DNA of 27,685 nucleotides, taken from IMG/VR virus record IMGVR_UViG_3300043777_000044, positions 1 through 27,685 of that record. One strand, 5' to 3'. The position numbers and the translations under genes are program-made. Source of the DNA: a virus. The notes beneath the pieces were generated by a model. The model searched no databases, was not told the origin of the DNA, and was given only the letters and a program-made list of their open reading frames with translations. Below, piece after piece: positions 7,644 through 15,624 of this stretch (position 1 is the first letter of the stretch; every line of letters starts with the position of its first letter).

Positions 7644-8573
7644 TCAGTATTTGATTATCTTCGTGACCACTCCGGAAGGTTGCATGTTGTTGTGAGCGGC
7701 CCCTCCTCCCGTGAGATTGTTCGTCGCCGTCGTCTGTCCGGTTGTCGGATCGAACTGCGTTATGTAAATAGGCGAACCTGAAACGATGAGTCCGGTCCCG
7801 GTGCTTTCCGAGGCATTGGAACCGACGAAATTCGTTGAGCCGGCTGATGGTCCGTGGCTGTGCGGATTCTGACTGTGGTTGTGGGAAGGCATCTCTCCAA
7901 CAACAAGGACATGGGTTTCCTCGCCCAGAGTTTGACCAAGAGTCCTTGGGGTCAACCCGGAACCGGTCCCGGCTCCTATGCTGGTCCTGCCCCTCATGTC
8001 CGGCACGTTGAAGTTCGGACCGCTCCCGCCCCAGGTATAGCCTATAACGGCAAAGAGGGCCGGGTACGACGTGGCCGAATAGCTCGAACCGTCGCACATG
8101 AGCCATCCGGTCGGTGCCGTGCTTCCAGCGAAATCTATCATGGAACCCGCGGGCGTCGCCTCCGTGTTCAGGTAAGTCCAGTAGGCGTCAGAGGATTGAT
8201 TCGGCAGAGGGTTTCCGACATTATCGTCTATGGCCGAAGAGAACATGAAATTCGTTCCGTCCTGCCGGACGATGCTCCCGGTGTAGTACGTCGTGTCCGG
8301 GTCCCAAGCCGGTATTCCGTCTTGGAAAAGGTTGCAGAGCTGTTGGAAGATCAAAAGCGTGATGCCGTTCATGTCCTCCAGGTAGGGGGCCTTGTTTCCG
8401 GAGATGACGGCTTGCTCCCAACCGTTCTGCGTGAATGCCGGGAGCGCCTGAATCGTGGCGGCGTCCTGCGTTGTGACAGGGAATCCGGCCGCTTTCGAAC
8501 CGAACTGTCCGAAGTTGGCCGTTGTTCCTGCGGCACCGAAAAGATTTTGGAATACTCGGGGGATCTTCGCCAT
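7644..8573 (-). CDS. Tail fibre with phage tail collar domain
   Basis: A 309-residue fibre protein. It starts as TGATG with the wedge gene. Residues about 85-135 form a small binding-type module (PAWDPDTTYYTGSIVRQDG...DDNVGNPLP...YWTYL). Residues about 140-205 are the collar domain: APTGWLMCDGSSYSATSYPALFAVIG, then FNVPDMRGRTSIGAG. A His-rich stretch, PSHNHSQNPHSHG (229-241), resembles the metal-binding HxH clusters of T4 gp12-like fibres. The end, NNMQPSGVVTKIIKY, is the usual collar-fibre C-terminus. No signal peptide is present, unlike the genes that follow. Confidence 0.9.
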   Translation of the reverse strand: MAKIPRVFQNLFGAAGTTANFGQFGSKAAGFPVTTQDAATIQALPAFTQNGWEQAVISGNKAPYLEDMNGITLLIFQQLCNLFQDGIPAWDPDTTYYTGSIVRQDGTNFMFSSAIDDNVGNPLPNQSSDAYWTYLNTEATPAGSMIDFAGSTAPTGWLMCDGSSYSATSYPALFAVIGYTWGGSGPNFNVPDMRGRTSIGAGTGSGLTPRTLGQTLGEETHVLVVGEMPSHNHSQNPHSHGPSAGSTNFVGSNASESTGTGLIVSGSPIYITQFDPTTGQTTATNNLTGGGAAHNNMQPSGVVTKIIKY

Positions 8574-9184
8574 CAGATCGAAACCACGTTGGCCAGCACG
8601 CCGCAAGAGTTCGGGAGTATCTGCGCGAGAACGACGGCACCCCAGAGATCGTCTGGATCTGGGTCGATGGATTGATGTTGGTAAGTCATGGTCATGTTCC
8701 CATTGTCGACCAAATTCACGTAGATTCCGAACGTAGTGTACAATATGGCGTCAAGTGCTCCAAGAGTCAACGGAGAGGAGTCGAGAAGCGCCTTGAACTG
8801 AATCATTCGGCGCATCTGCGGGTCCGTCAGGACCGCCGTCGTCACGTCGTCGTATTGGAGCCAGAGCCAATTCGGCGCAGAGCCCGCGTAAGTCGCCCAC
8901 CCATAGTAAGAATCCGGAGACGGATCGTTGTATGGAACCAGAGACCAATAGTTTCCGCTCGGCAACCCGAACAACTGTCTCGGGATTCCACGATATGTCC
9001 CGAGGATCGTCAACTGCGCCCCGGAAGCCGTGGCCAGCTCGAAGGCCTCCTGAACCTGTGTCGTGATCTGGTTCTGAACCAGAGCGCCGACGTAGGCCTG
9101 GATCGTGCCAATCGCATTTGGAAGCGATACATACTGGACGATCAGCAGTTCGCTGTAGTAAGAGAGAACGTCCGAAGTCAGCAT
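8573..9184 (-). CDS. Baseplate wedge, DUF2612 type
   Basis: A 203-residue protein in the place of P2 gpI. The N-terminal half follows DUF2612: ELLIVQYVSLPNAIGTIQAYVGALV, EAFELATASGAQLTILGTYRGIPRQLFG. A later WLWLQYDD and the TLGALDAILYTTFG segment are typical as well. The ATG overlaps the gpJ stop (TGATG), so a long reading from 9556 is rejected. It probably anchors the receptor-binding proteins that follow. Confidence 0.85.
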   Translation of the reverse strand: MLTSDVLSYYSELLIVQYVSLPNAIGTIQAYVGALVQNQITTQVQEAFELATASGAQLTILGTYRGIPRQLFGLPSGNYWSLVPYNDPSPDSYYGWATYAGSAPNWLWLQYDDVTTAVLTDPQMRRMIQFKALLDSSPLTLGALDAILYTTFGIYVNLVDNGNMTMTYQHQSIDPDPDDLWGAVVLAQILPNSCGVLANVVSI

Positions 9185-10383
9185 CAGGTCGACACCGTTA
9201 TGTTCGCCGATGACACAGTGAAGTAGTGTTGCGCGTCGGTCGGCTCGACGATGGACGCCCAGCTCGAATTGTCGACGGAAACGCCCTGGGTTGCGCTGAT
9301 GGAGAGGATCGCCGTCGGAGCGATCGCTTGCATGGCCCTGAGCACGTCGCCTATGCTCGGAGTCTGCCCGAGCTTGTAGACCAATACCGGGGCCAGCGCG
9401 ACCGCCACTTGGGAATTCGAAAGGAGCTGTGGACCGACCCAGTTGACGGTGAAAGCTATGTAAAGCGGTTGGGATATGGCCACGTCCCATTGGGCCGCGA
9501 ATGTGGAACCGTTTGGCCTCGTCACGAGCTGGGACACAGACCCCTTCATGGCGCACCCCGGACTCTTTTTAACGTAGATGGCCTGAGCGATCTGTGCGGC
9601 GGTCCCGCCGGCTACGATGACCCAGATGCAGTTCTTCGGGATCGGTCCAACGGTCGCGCCGGTGTCGTTCTCGACGACATAGGCGTCCGTGACTCCAGGG
9701 ATGTTCCTCAAGAGTGACTCCATGGCGTCGCTCATCCCGGTGGAAGCCAATGTAAAACTCTGATCATGCCGGATCTGGAGCTGGGCATCTGATTCCTCGT
9801 TCACACCTATGATGTCGGAGGCCACAGACGGATTGTTGACGGAAGTTATCCCGAGTGTCGCCGTGACTATGTTCGTTATCGTGTTTGCGATAGTCGTCAC
9901 AACACCAATCGTGACGGCCTGAAATGTGACGGTCTGCGTTCCCGCAGAGGCGAACACAAGACTTGTCACGAGCTGGAACTGGTTCCCGGCTTCGTCTGCG
10001 ACCGTGAAAGCCGGAACCGCCGTCTGGTCCAATCCAGGCACCGTTATCGCCTGAGAAGCCGTCACAGCGACCTGGGCCTGCGTGTATGTTCCCTGCTGTC
10101 TCGCGAGCCCGTTGAGCGCGACGAGTTGGTCGAGGCGCGGTCCGTAAGAAGTCGGAACGGCGAAGTTGTTGTAGGTGTCCAAGAGCAGTTCGAGATAATC
10201 TATGTCGGACTGAGCAAATATATTTATAAGCTGGCCGTCCGGAGAGTTCGATTCAAGGTTCACGTCCGATCCGTAGATGGACTGCAACGCCGACTCCAGG
10301 AAGGAAATTATGTTCGCCAGGGATTCTATGGCCAGACCGGCCCCGCTTATCGTGCTGACGTTTGGATCGACTGGTAGGCTCAT
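9184..10383 (-). CDS. Baseplate wedge, gpJ-like
   Basis: A 399-residue wedge protein. The gpJ pattern is clear: NSPDGQLINIFAQSDIDYLELLLDTYNNFAVPTSYGPRLDQLVALNGLAR in the N-terminal part, ESDAQLQIRHDQSFTLASTGMSDAMESLLRNIPGVTDAYVVEN in the middle and GDVLRAMQAI near the end. The start has GGGGAG ahead of the ATG, stronger than most baseplate genes. It stops in TGATG with the next wedge. It would bridge gp25-like wedge and fibre-bearing proteins. Confidence 0.92.
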   Translation of the reverse strand: MSLPVDPNVSTISGAGLAIESLANIISFLESALQSIYGSDVNLESNSPDGQLINIFAQSDIDYLELLLDTYNNFAVPTSYGPRLDQLVALNGLARQQGTYTQAQVAVTASQAITVPGLDQTAVPAFTVADEAGNQFQLVTSLVFASAGTQTVTFQAVTIGVVTTIANTITNIVTATLGITSVNNPSVASDIIGVNEESDAQLQIRHDQSFTLASTGMSDAMESLLRNIPGVTDAYVVENDTGATVGPIPKNCIWVIVAGGTAAQIAQAIYVKKSPGCAMKGSVSQLVTRPNGSTFAAQWDVAISQPLYIAFTVNWVGPQLLSNSQVAVALAPVLVYKLGQTPSIGDVLRAMQAIAPTAILSISATQGVSVDNSSWASIVEPTDAQHYFTVSSANITVST

Positions 10384-10384
10384 G

Positions 10385-10762
10385 TCAACTCCCCTGCGGC
10401 ACTCCCGCCGCCAAAGCTATCGTATTCTGCACGTTCGTACTGTAGATCGTGTCGATGTTATAAGTCGCAGAGAACTTCCTCGTGTTCGGATCAAGGCTCA
10501 TCGTGAAACTGTTGATCCGGACAACTCCCGTGCGCGCCAATATGACGGCCTGGAGTTCCGTGTTCAGGTTCGCCTCCTGGTTATAATCGAGCCGCGCGAT
10601 CCAGTCCACGAAGTCGCCTAGCGACCAAAAACAATTTCCCTTCCAAGACAAGAGAGCCGTCTGGATGTCGAGCGCGATCGCATTGTTCTGCGTCGCATAG
10701 CTGTAGATCCCTTTTCCAAAAGTCCAATCTCCGATTCCAGTGAGTTGCCTGAATATCATCAT
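10385..10762 (-). CDS. Baseplate wedge, gp25-like
   Basis: A 125-residue protein resembling gp25/gpW-like wedge proteins that link sheath and baseplate. The pattern runs from an N-terminal DWTFGKGIYSYATQNNAIALDIQTALLSWKGNCFW to a final beta hairpin (NTRKFSATYNIDTIYSTN). I choose the ATG at 10762, which overlaps the spike stop (TGATG). A GTG at 10765 and an ATG at 10759 are equally in frame. Order before gpJ is the usual one. Confidence 0.8.
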   Translation of the reverse strand: MMIFRQLTGIGDWTFGKGIYSYATQNNAIALDIQTALLSWKGNCFWSLGDFVDWIARLDYNQEANLNTELQAVILARTGVVRINSFTMSLDPNTRKFSATYNIDTIYSTNVQNTIALAAGVPQGS

Positions 10763-11511
10763 CACTCCAAGAGCGTGTTCAAAGTGTCCTGAACCGTGAC
10801 GAGCGCCGCTATCGTTGCGGCCGACACGATTCCGCTTGTCCCGCTGACCGTCACCGTGAGGGTCGACAAAACGTTTATCAAATCCGTCACGCAGGTCAAA
10901 AGAGAGGTCGCAGAATTCTTTATCGAAACAAGGGTCCCAAGAGTTATCTCCGCGCCGTCGGCCGCCGTCAGGTCGATGGTATCGTTTATATCAAACTCCG
11001 CGCCGCCTTCAGCCGTTATCGTGTAACCATCAGACGTCAGCGCGAGATTCGTTCCCTGGTAAGAGAGGACGACCTGATCCGTTGGGTAGGGCGGCAGTTT
11101 GCTGTTCAAGGCATTAAGGCCAACCAAAGCGATCCCGTCGCTGAGGTCGTGCATCCTTGGATCTCCCGGAACAACTTCGGCTCCGTTCTGGAACCACTCG
11201 TCGATCCTCCGGTCGCTGAACAGGATCAGACACTGGTCGCCGGCCTGGATCGGGAACTGGATCGCGCCGCCGCCGCCCTGAAGAGTGAACACCGGAACGT
11301 CAACGAGGACGGGCTGGGATTGAGTCGTTCCAGTTGGGAGCGTCCATTTGAAGAGGATCTGGACTTGCGCCGTTTTCTTCGTGACGTCGAAGGATTGAAT
11401 GGAACCTATCTTGACGCAGTTCAACGTCGAGAAGATATCCAGCTTCAAATTCTGTAGGACGAGGTTCAAGTCTGGGTCTATTATGCTCTTTACTTGGAGA
11501 GGATTTGTCAC
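10762..11511 (-). CDS. Baseplate central spike, Gp138 N-terminal type
   Basis: A 249-residue protein that likely forms the membrane-piercing spike. The first half is a clear Gp138-type OB domain: CVKIGSIQSFDVTKKTAQVQILFK, VDVPVFTLQGGGGAIQFPI, GDQCLILFSDRRIDEWF and the block DPRMHDLSDGIALVGLNAL. The remainder is a short beta-helix-like region (YTITAEGGAEFDINDTIDLTAADGAEITLGT) and a hydrophobic helical tail. No PAAR motif is visible. The GTG start overlaps the hub stop (GTGA), and its own stop overlaps the wedge gene. Confidence 0.88.
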   Translation of the reverse strand: MTNPLQVKSIIDPDLNLVLQNLKLDIFSTLNCVKIGSIQSFDVTKKTAQVQILFKWTLPTGTTQSQPVLVDVPVFTLQGGGGAIQFPIQAGDQCLILFSDRRIDEWFQNGAEVVPGDPRMHDLSDGIALVGLNALNSKLPPYPTDQVVLSYQGTNLALTSDGYTITAEGGAEFDINDTIDLTAADGAEITLGTLVSIKNSATSLLTCVTDLINVLSTLTVTVSGTSGIVSAATIAALVTVQDTLNTLLE

Positions 11512-12404
11512 GCGGCAACCTCCACGAACGGCCGATCCGGCTGGAACAAAGTCGCCTCAGTTGTGAACGTCTCGCACACCGCGCCGGATATCGTCCCGGC
11601 GTGGATCAATCTCAGAACCGTGTAATCTCCGCTCATCCTGCTCTCAAGAGTCGTGAGGTGGACCTGCTGTTGAGGTTCAAGCCTCGGCTCGAACAGCATC
11701 TGGACGTTGACGTGGTTCGCCTGGAGCCTCGGCGTTCCGATGATCCCAGTGTCGTAATTTATCTCCGTGAGCAAGCCCTGGTTTAGGAGGTATTCCCACT
11801 GGTTCACGATGTAAACCTTCTCGTTGTTTATGAATGCGAACCCGCCCGTCGGAAGGACGGTCCTCGTGAGATAGTCCCATGCGTTTCCGCTGGCCGTGAC
11901 TCCGCGGCTGACCGCTGGACTGGCCGAGTCGAGATCTCCAAGCGCTCCAAGCGTGACATGAGCCATCTGGCTCACAACCGCGCGCGCGAGGTCGCTTTTC
12001 TTGTACGGATACGGTTTCGTCACGTTTGCCGTTGAATTGTCCCTCGCGTAGCCACCGTCCAAGCAAGAGATTTCCGTGATCCAATCTGGACCTTGTCTGT
12101 ACGAGAAGGCCTGCTTCACGTTACCCTGGAACACGAGCGGCAATTGCTCTCCGCTGTAACCTGCCGAGAACGTGATCTGCTTGTAAATGATCTGCTCGAA
12201 GGCGTCCTTGTAGATATCGCTCCTGACGTCAGAAGCCAGGTTGTAGATCCTGAAAGTAGCCGAGCCAGCGCTCAGAACGCTGGATTTTATTATCTGGAAC
12301 CTGCACGTCAACGGATAATTTATCGTGTGGGTGACCGCCGTCCCGTCCGCATTCATGGTTCTTCCCTGGACCGTCATCGTGTAGAGCCTCCCGAACTTGC
12401 TCAC
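11508..12404 (-). CDS. Baseplate hub protein (gpD / gp27-like)
   Basis: A 298-residue protein placed between plug and spike. It would form the trimeric hub that holds the spike. The GTG at 12404 overlaps the plug stop (GTGA); upstream in-frame codons lie inside the plug gene and are unlikely to be used. Hub-like signs are the early barrel pattern (CRFQIIKSSVLSAGSATFRIYNL), ITFSAGYSGEQLPLVFQGNVKQAFSYRQGPDWITEISCLDGG, and the C-terminal DYTVLRLIHAGTISGAVCETF. There is no lysozyme domain. It ends in GTGA with the spike gene. Confidence 0.8.
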   Translation of the reverse strand: MSKFGRLYTMTVQGRTMNADGTAVTHTINYPLTCRFQIIKSSVLSAGSATFRIYNLASDVRSDIYKDAFEQIIYKQITFSAGYSGEQLPLVFQGNVKQAFSYRQGPDWITEISCLDGGYARDNSTANVTKPYPYKKSDLARAVVSQMAHVTLGALGDLDSASPAVSRGVTASGNAWDYLTRTVLPTGGFAFINNEKVYIVNQWEYLLNQGLLTEINYDTGIIGTPRLQANHVNVQMLFEPRLEPQQQVHLTTLESRMSGDYTVLRLIHAGTISGAVCETFTTEATLFQPDRPFVEVAA

Positions 12405-12760
12405 GGGTTCACCAGTGCCGGAGGAGCGAATACCAACTGTTCCACTTGTTGAACTTCCGCCGCATCCAAAATGTAAACCAATATCCGTCCCGTCTGGAAA
12501 TCCGTCACAAGGATTGGATCGACTCCGTCGAGGGACTGTATCAATATCCCGAAAGGGATGACGTTTCTCCACGGCCTGAGAATGTTCGCGCCCTGCTTTA
12601 TGTTGTAGCCGTTGAGGGTGAGCGCCGGATGTATGACGTTCAAGCACCACCTCTGTATCCCTGCGCGGTACACGAACTCGAGCTGGAGCGTCGATCCGTC
12701 GGCAAGGACGAACGTGACCATCTGATCCGCCGAATTCGTCAGGCTGTTTATTAGTATCAT
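12401..12760 (-). CDS. Baseplate plug protein
   Basis: A 119-residue protein resembling the plug of simple myophage baseplates, such as the cyanophage Pam3 plug. The pattern is a small beta sandwich: TFVLADGSTLQLEFVYRAGIQRWCLNVIHPALTL, GYNIKQGANILRPW and PILVTDFQTGRILVYIL. It starts as ATGA over the Dit-like stop and ends as GTGA over the hub start. A plug sits between hub and tape measure and closes the tube before infection. The call rests on fold pattern and order. Confidence 0.72.
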   Translation of the reverse strand: MILINSLTNSADQMVTFVLADGSTLQLEFVYRAGIQRWCLNVIHPALTLNGYNIKQGANILRPWRNVIPFGILIQSLDGVDPILVTDFQTGRILVYILDAAEVQQVEQLVFAPPALVNP

Positions 12761-13626
12761 GCGAATCCCGCCGCTGATAGGGTCCCCGGAATGTCGGACA
12801 CTATGGTCCCCTGGACCTTCCCGTTGTTGACCGGATTCTGGATCTGGCTTGATGCCCGGCCCGCGACGTTCTGGGCGGCCAACTGGGGGGACAATCCAGA
12901 CCCGGGAGAAGTGGTCCCAACGATTCTGACCTCTTTCACAGTGACGGATATCTCGCTCCAGTCCTTCGTCGTTTCATCCTGGGTAAACGACATGCTCTCT
13001 ATGCACACGCTCCGGAAATAGTTGAAAGGTGTCGCCAAAGTGAACACGGTGTTGTTGGCCCACAGCGCATAGAGTTGTTGATAGGCCATCTGCTGTTTCG
13101 TCTGTGTCACGGCTGAACCCGTGAAGAGTCCAACGAGATTCTGCGCCCTGCTGACGTAGCTGTCCACGGTGTTGACCAAATTCGTGGCCTGGGATGTCAA
13201 CTGCGCGATCTTCGGCACGATCGCCGGAGTATAAGATCCGAGGATCGCCGGAAGTTCCGTGAGCTTTCCCTGGAGTGTGGCCAAGGCCCCAACGACTCCA
13301 GACACCGGCGTTATGGAAAGCTCCGCGACGAAACCCCTCAACGTTATCCTCTGCGGCTTCTGGGCCACCTGGTCGTTGAAGAAGGCGTTCTGCTCCGAAT
13401 AATGATCCGTTATCTCCGACTGGACGTTGACGACCGTCTCTCCCTCGTAATCAAAAACGAACCCGGCCAAACCCGTGGCGCTGGCCGGCTTGAGAAGGTA
13501 CTGGTTCGCAAGTGTGTTCAAGTACCCGCTGGCGGAGGCGTTCATGTTCAGAGGATTCAGGTTGAAAGAAGCCGCCTGGGAGACCTGGGCCGTGAGGTTG
13601 GAAGGCAATATATCCGCGAGAGACAT
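12757..13626 (-). CDS. Baseplate Dit-like protein
   Basis: A 289-residue protein, the first baseplate gene after the tape measure. Residues about 54-106 (GFVFDYEGETVVNVQSEITDHYSEQNAFFNDQVAQKPQRITLRGFVAEL) fit the N-terminal Dit-like fold found at tube ends, where ITDH and the L.G.V strand are typical. Residues about 125-180 are helical, and LALATPF-type text (FTLATPFNYFRSVCIESMSF) precedes the final barrel strands. Its ATG overlaps the tape measure stop (TGATG), and its stop overlaps the next start (ATGA). Function: docking ring joining tube and hub, by family and order. Confidence 0.75.
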   Translation of the reverse strand: MSLADILPSNLTAQVSQAASFNLNPLNMNASASGYLNTLANQYLLKPASATGLAGFVFDYEGETVVNVQSEITDHYSEQNAFFNDQVAQKPQRITLRGFVAELSITPVSGVVGALATLQGKLTELPAILGSYTPAIVPKIAQLTSQATNLVNTVDSYVSRAQNLVGLFTGSAVTQTKQQMAYQQLYALWANNTVFTLATPFNYFRSVCIESMSFTQDETTKDWSEISVTVKEVRIVGTTSPGSGLSPQLAAQNVAGRASSQIQNPVNNGKVQGTIVSDIPGTLSAAGFA

Positions 13627-14594
13627 CAGCGCCCCGAGTTGTTGGATTGCTTCATGGCATTCACGAAATGGCTGTTCAGAAGTTCACTCACGACCTGGGC
13701 TGCCACTTCTTTCGCAGATTCAGCCATGCTCTCAATGTTTTGCGTCACGTTTACAACGGTCCTGTATGCTTCTGCGGTATCTTGCCTGTTTATCCTGCTC
13801 CCTGGAACAAAAAATTCCATGTCGCCCAAGAGCCTTTTACCTGCTGTGTTAGATCTAATATTTCCAATCCCAGTTGCGAGTGGAACGACTGCATTTTTCA
13901 AAAAGTCCGAGATGACACCTCCGAGCTTGTCCAGCAATGGAAGAACCTGCGTTATCGGTCCGATGAAGTCCATTTCCATGTGCTCCTTGAACTCTTCCAG
14001 CTTGACTTCAAATCTCTTGAAGTCTGCCGTCTGCTCCGGCGTCTGGAGGACGGTCGCCATCTTGTTGAAAAGAGCCGGGTTCTGAAGGACAGAGGACATC
14101 TGCATGAGAGAAGGATCTATCCCCATCTGCTTTAGGAAACCGGCCGCTTGGTTCTTGTCCTTGAAGTTGTTGGCGTTTATGAGCGCCTGCTTCAGCATGG
14201 AGAAATAATTTCCGCTTGTTCCGACGTGGAGGGAACCCGCTGCTTGCAGGAAGGCATCTTGCGGCGTGCCGGATTTCAAAGCAGCCAAAGCCGCTCCGAT
14301 GTTCCGGATCGAAGATTCTACGCCCTTCCCTTCTCCTGTCACCTGCTGGGCGACGCTGGCCCACTTCTGAAGGGAGATGGCCGACTGGCCCGTCGTTGCC
14401 GTGAAGTCAGTCAGGTTGTTGGCGAGGCTGATGGAGTTCTCTATCAAGTCTTTCAGCTCGAAACTCATGCCAGTCAAAGAGGTGATCCCGGCCGCGACTG
14501 AAAACGGGATTTCTCCAAGCGCGTGGGCGAAGTCTTTCAACTTAAATGTGTCGGCATCGACTCCGAGCCGTACTTTCAGGTTGCCTATTTCCAC
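13626..14594 (-). CDS. Tail tape measure protein (short)
   Basis: A 322-residue protein in the fixed position after the chaperone frameshift gene. The GTG start shares a base with the chaperone TAG (TAGTG) and follows AGGGG. Content is helical with Gly, Ala and Ser, including MSFELKDLIENSISLANNLTDFTATTGQSAISLQKWASVAQQ, a lambda-like tape measure pattern, and a hydrophobic stretch GGVISDFLKNAVVPLATGIG. Tape measure length sets tail length at roughly 0.15 nm per residue, implying a tail near 50 nm or less, short for a myovirus. It ends as TGATG with the next gene. Confidence 0.82.
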   Translation of the reverse strand: MEIGNLKVRLGVDADTFKLKDFAHALGEIPFSVAAGITSLTGMSFELKDLIENSISLANNLTDFTATTGQSAISLQKWASVAQQVTGEGKGVESSIRNIGAALAALKSGTPQDAFLQAAGSLHVGTSGNYFSMLKQALINANNFKDKNQAAGFLKQMGIDPSLMQMSSVLQNPALFNKMATVLQTPEQTADFKRFEVKLEEFKEHMEMDFIGPITQVLPLLDKLGGVISDFLKNAVVPLATGIGNIRSNTAGKRLLGDMEFFVPGSRINRQDTAEAYRTVVNVTQNIESMAESAKEVAAQVVSELLNSHFVNAMKQSNNSGR

Positions 14595-15150
14595 TATGAA
14601 CCCCTGTTCAATTCGACGGAAGCTCTCTCGTAATCGTTGCAGAAATCTTCGTATTGGAGCGCGGCAACGACCTGGTCCGCCGGGACTCTCATGATCCTGC
14701 CAGGATCGGCTCCCCAGTAGCCCGCCTTGGCGAGTCTCAGTGAGATGCCTAGAGCGAGTCCTGCGTTCACGGTGACTGGCGGCTTCCGGTCGGTTCGTTC
14801 TGGGTGGTAGTTGACTTTGAAGAGAGGGTCAAAAAAAAAGGTTTCATGTTCACCTCGATTATCTTTGAGCAGATCTCGAAGTAGTCACCGCGCGCCTTCT
14901 CCCCAACCTTCTGATCGTTGAAGAGCTGAGGAGAAACCTTGTGAATCCCCCACATGGCAAGGGCAAAGCACGGGTACAATGCTTTCCTGACGTTTGGATT
15001 TGCGAGGATGGCGTCGTCTATTTCCGATGACGGATCCATCCCGAGCGTGACGGACTTGACGGCTTCCACAAGGCAAACCGCGTCCTCGAACGGGGCCGTG
15101 CTTACGTGGAGGTTCTCACCGCTCTTGAGCTTGAAGTCGTGGTTCGACAT
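14594..15150 (-). CDS. Tail assembly chaperone, frameshifted long form (GT-like)
   Basis: A -1 slip on the nine-T run at 14831-14839 joins the first 107 residues of the short chaperone to a further 78 residues, giving 185 in all. I translated the -1 frame: it is open from the slip site to TAG at 14594-14596. It reads DPLFKVNYHPERTDRKPPV, then GYWGADPGRIMRVPADQV, then VAALQYEDFCNDYERASVEL. The last block is the AAL.Y..F...YE.A..EL pattern I know from T domains of tail chaperones. The open frame ends exactly at the tape measure start (TAGTG), which supports it being translated. Confidence 0.88.
14767..15150 (-). CDS. Tail assembly chaperone, short form (G-like)
   Basis: A 127-residue product of the zero frame. 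It lies between tube and tape measure genes, where phages make the G and GT chaperones that coat the tape measure protein during tail assembly. Most of it is helical (FEDAVCLVEAVKSVTL, NVRKALYPCFALAMWGIHKVS, GDYFEICSKIIEVNMKPF). The last 20 residues after the slippery site are polar and low complexity, typical of a tail translated only when no slip occurs. The ribosome binding site is weak. Confidence 0.85.
   Translation of the reverse strand: MSNHDFKLKSGENLHVSTAPFEDAVCLVEAVKSVTLGMDPSSEIDDAILANPNVRKALYPCFALAMWGIHKVSPQLFNDQKVGEKARGDYFEICSKIIEVNMKPFFLTLSSKSTTTQNEPTGSRQSP
14831..14839 (-). promoter_or_regulatory. Programmed -1 frameshift slippery site
   Basis: Nine consecutive T on the minus strand, read as CCT TTT TTT TTG in the zero frame. 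It contains the heptamer T TTT TTT, a classical X XXY YYZ slip site. A zero-frame stop follows 60-70 bases later, while the -1 frame stays open for 78 codons. The position between tube and tape measure is where such sites are conserved in tailed phages. Confidence 0.88.
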
Positions 15151-15153
15151 GGA

Positions 15154-15612
15154 TCACTGGATGGAGATCTGGCAGTTGGCGAACTGGAGCATATACACCG
15201 ACACGCTCTGTTCCGAGTCACCTTCGGCGCTCGTCTTGACTTCCTGCTGTTTCACGAAGATGCCGCCCGAGCATTGGTAGACCTTGCTCACGACGTTTCC
15301 GTTGCCATCCCCGACATGCTTCACGAACACGCCTGTCAAAAGCTCGAAGGTCGACTCTGATTGGATCCACTGCTGCATACGCCCGAGAAGGTATGTGTCG
15401 TCAACGCCGCCGAGCAAGAGCCTGAGCGTGACGTCAGCGATGCGGCCCATCTCGTTCTTCGCGAAGATCGAGTTCCCTTCCTTCCCGGCCTTGAGGGTGG
15501 CCAGGTTGTTGGGGAAAGTGACGTCGAACGGTATTCCGTCCGCCAAAGTGGAAATGACGTTCCCGTCTATCTGGGCTGTGTCCGAACCTGTTAAACTGAC
15601 CGCACCTGGCAT
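15154..15612 (-). CDS. Tail tube protein
   Basis: A 152-residue protein that would stack as hexamers to make the inner tube. Placement straight after the sheath, size and beta-rich pattern (GIPFDVTFPNNLATLKAGKEG, VTLRLLLGGVDD, ELLTGVFVKHVGDGNGN, YMLQFANCQISIQ) fit contractile-tail tube proteins of the DUF3277-like kind. The ATG at 15612 follows AAAGGAGA. It is followed by the tail chaperone, the standard order. Confidence 0.85.
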   Translation of the reverse strand: MPGAVSLTGSDTAQIDGNVISTLADGIPFDVTFPNNLATLKAGKEGNSIFAKNEMGRIADVTLRLLLGGVDDTYLLGRMQQWIQSESTFELLTGVFVKHVGDGNGNVVSKVYQCSGGIFVKQQEVKTSAEGDSEQSVSVYMLQFANCQISIQ

Positions 15613-15624
15613 AATTTTTCTCCT

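Noticed and set aside
5572-8106. Long 844-residue version of the 686-residue fibre
   Set aside because: The extra N-terminal 158 residues overlap the collar fibre in another frame and read as antisense-like sequence. The ATG at 7632 has a strong site and begins a signal peptide.
8573-9556. Longer 327-residue form of the DUF2612 wedge
   Set aside because: The extra region is antisense-like within gpJ; a TGATG overlap fixes the start at 9184.
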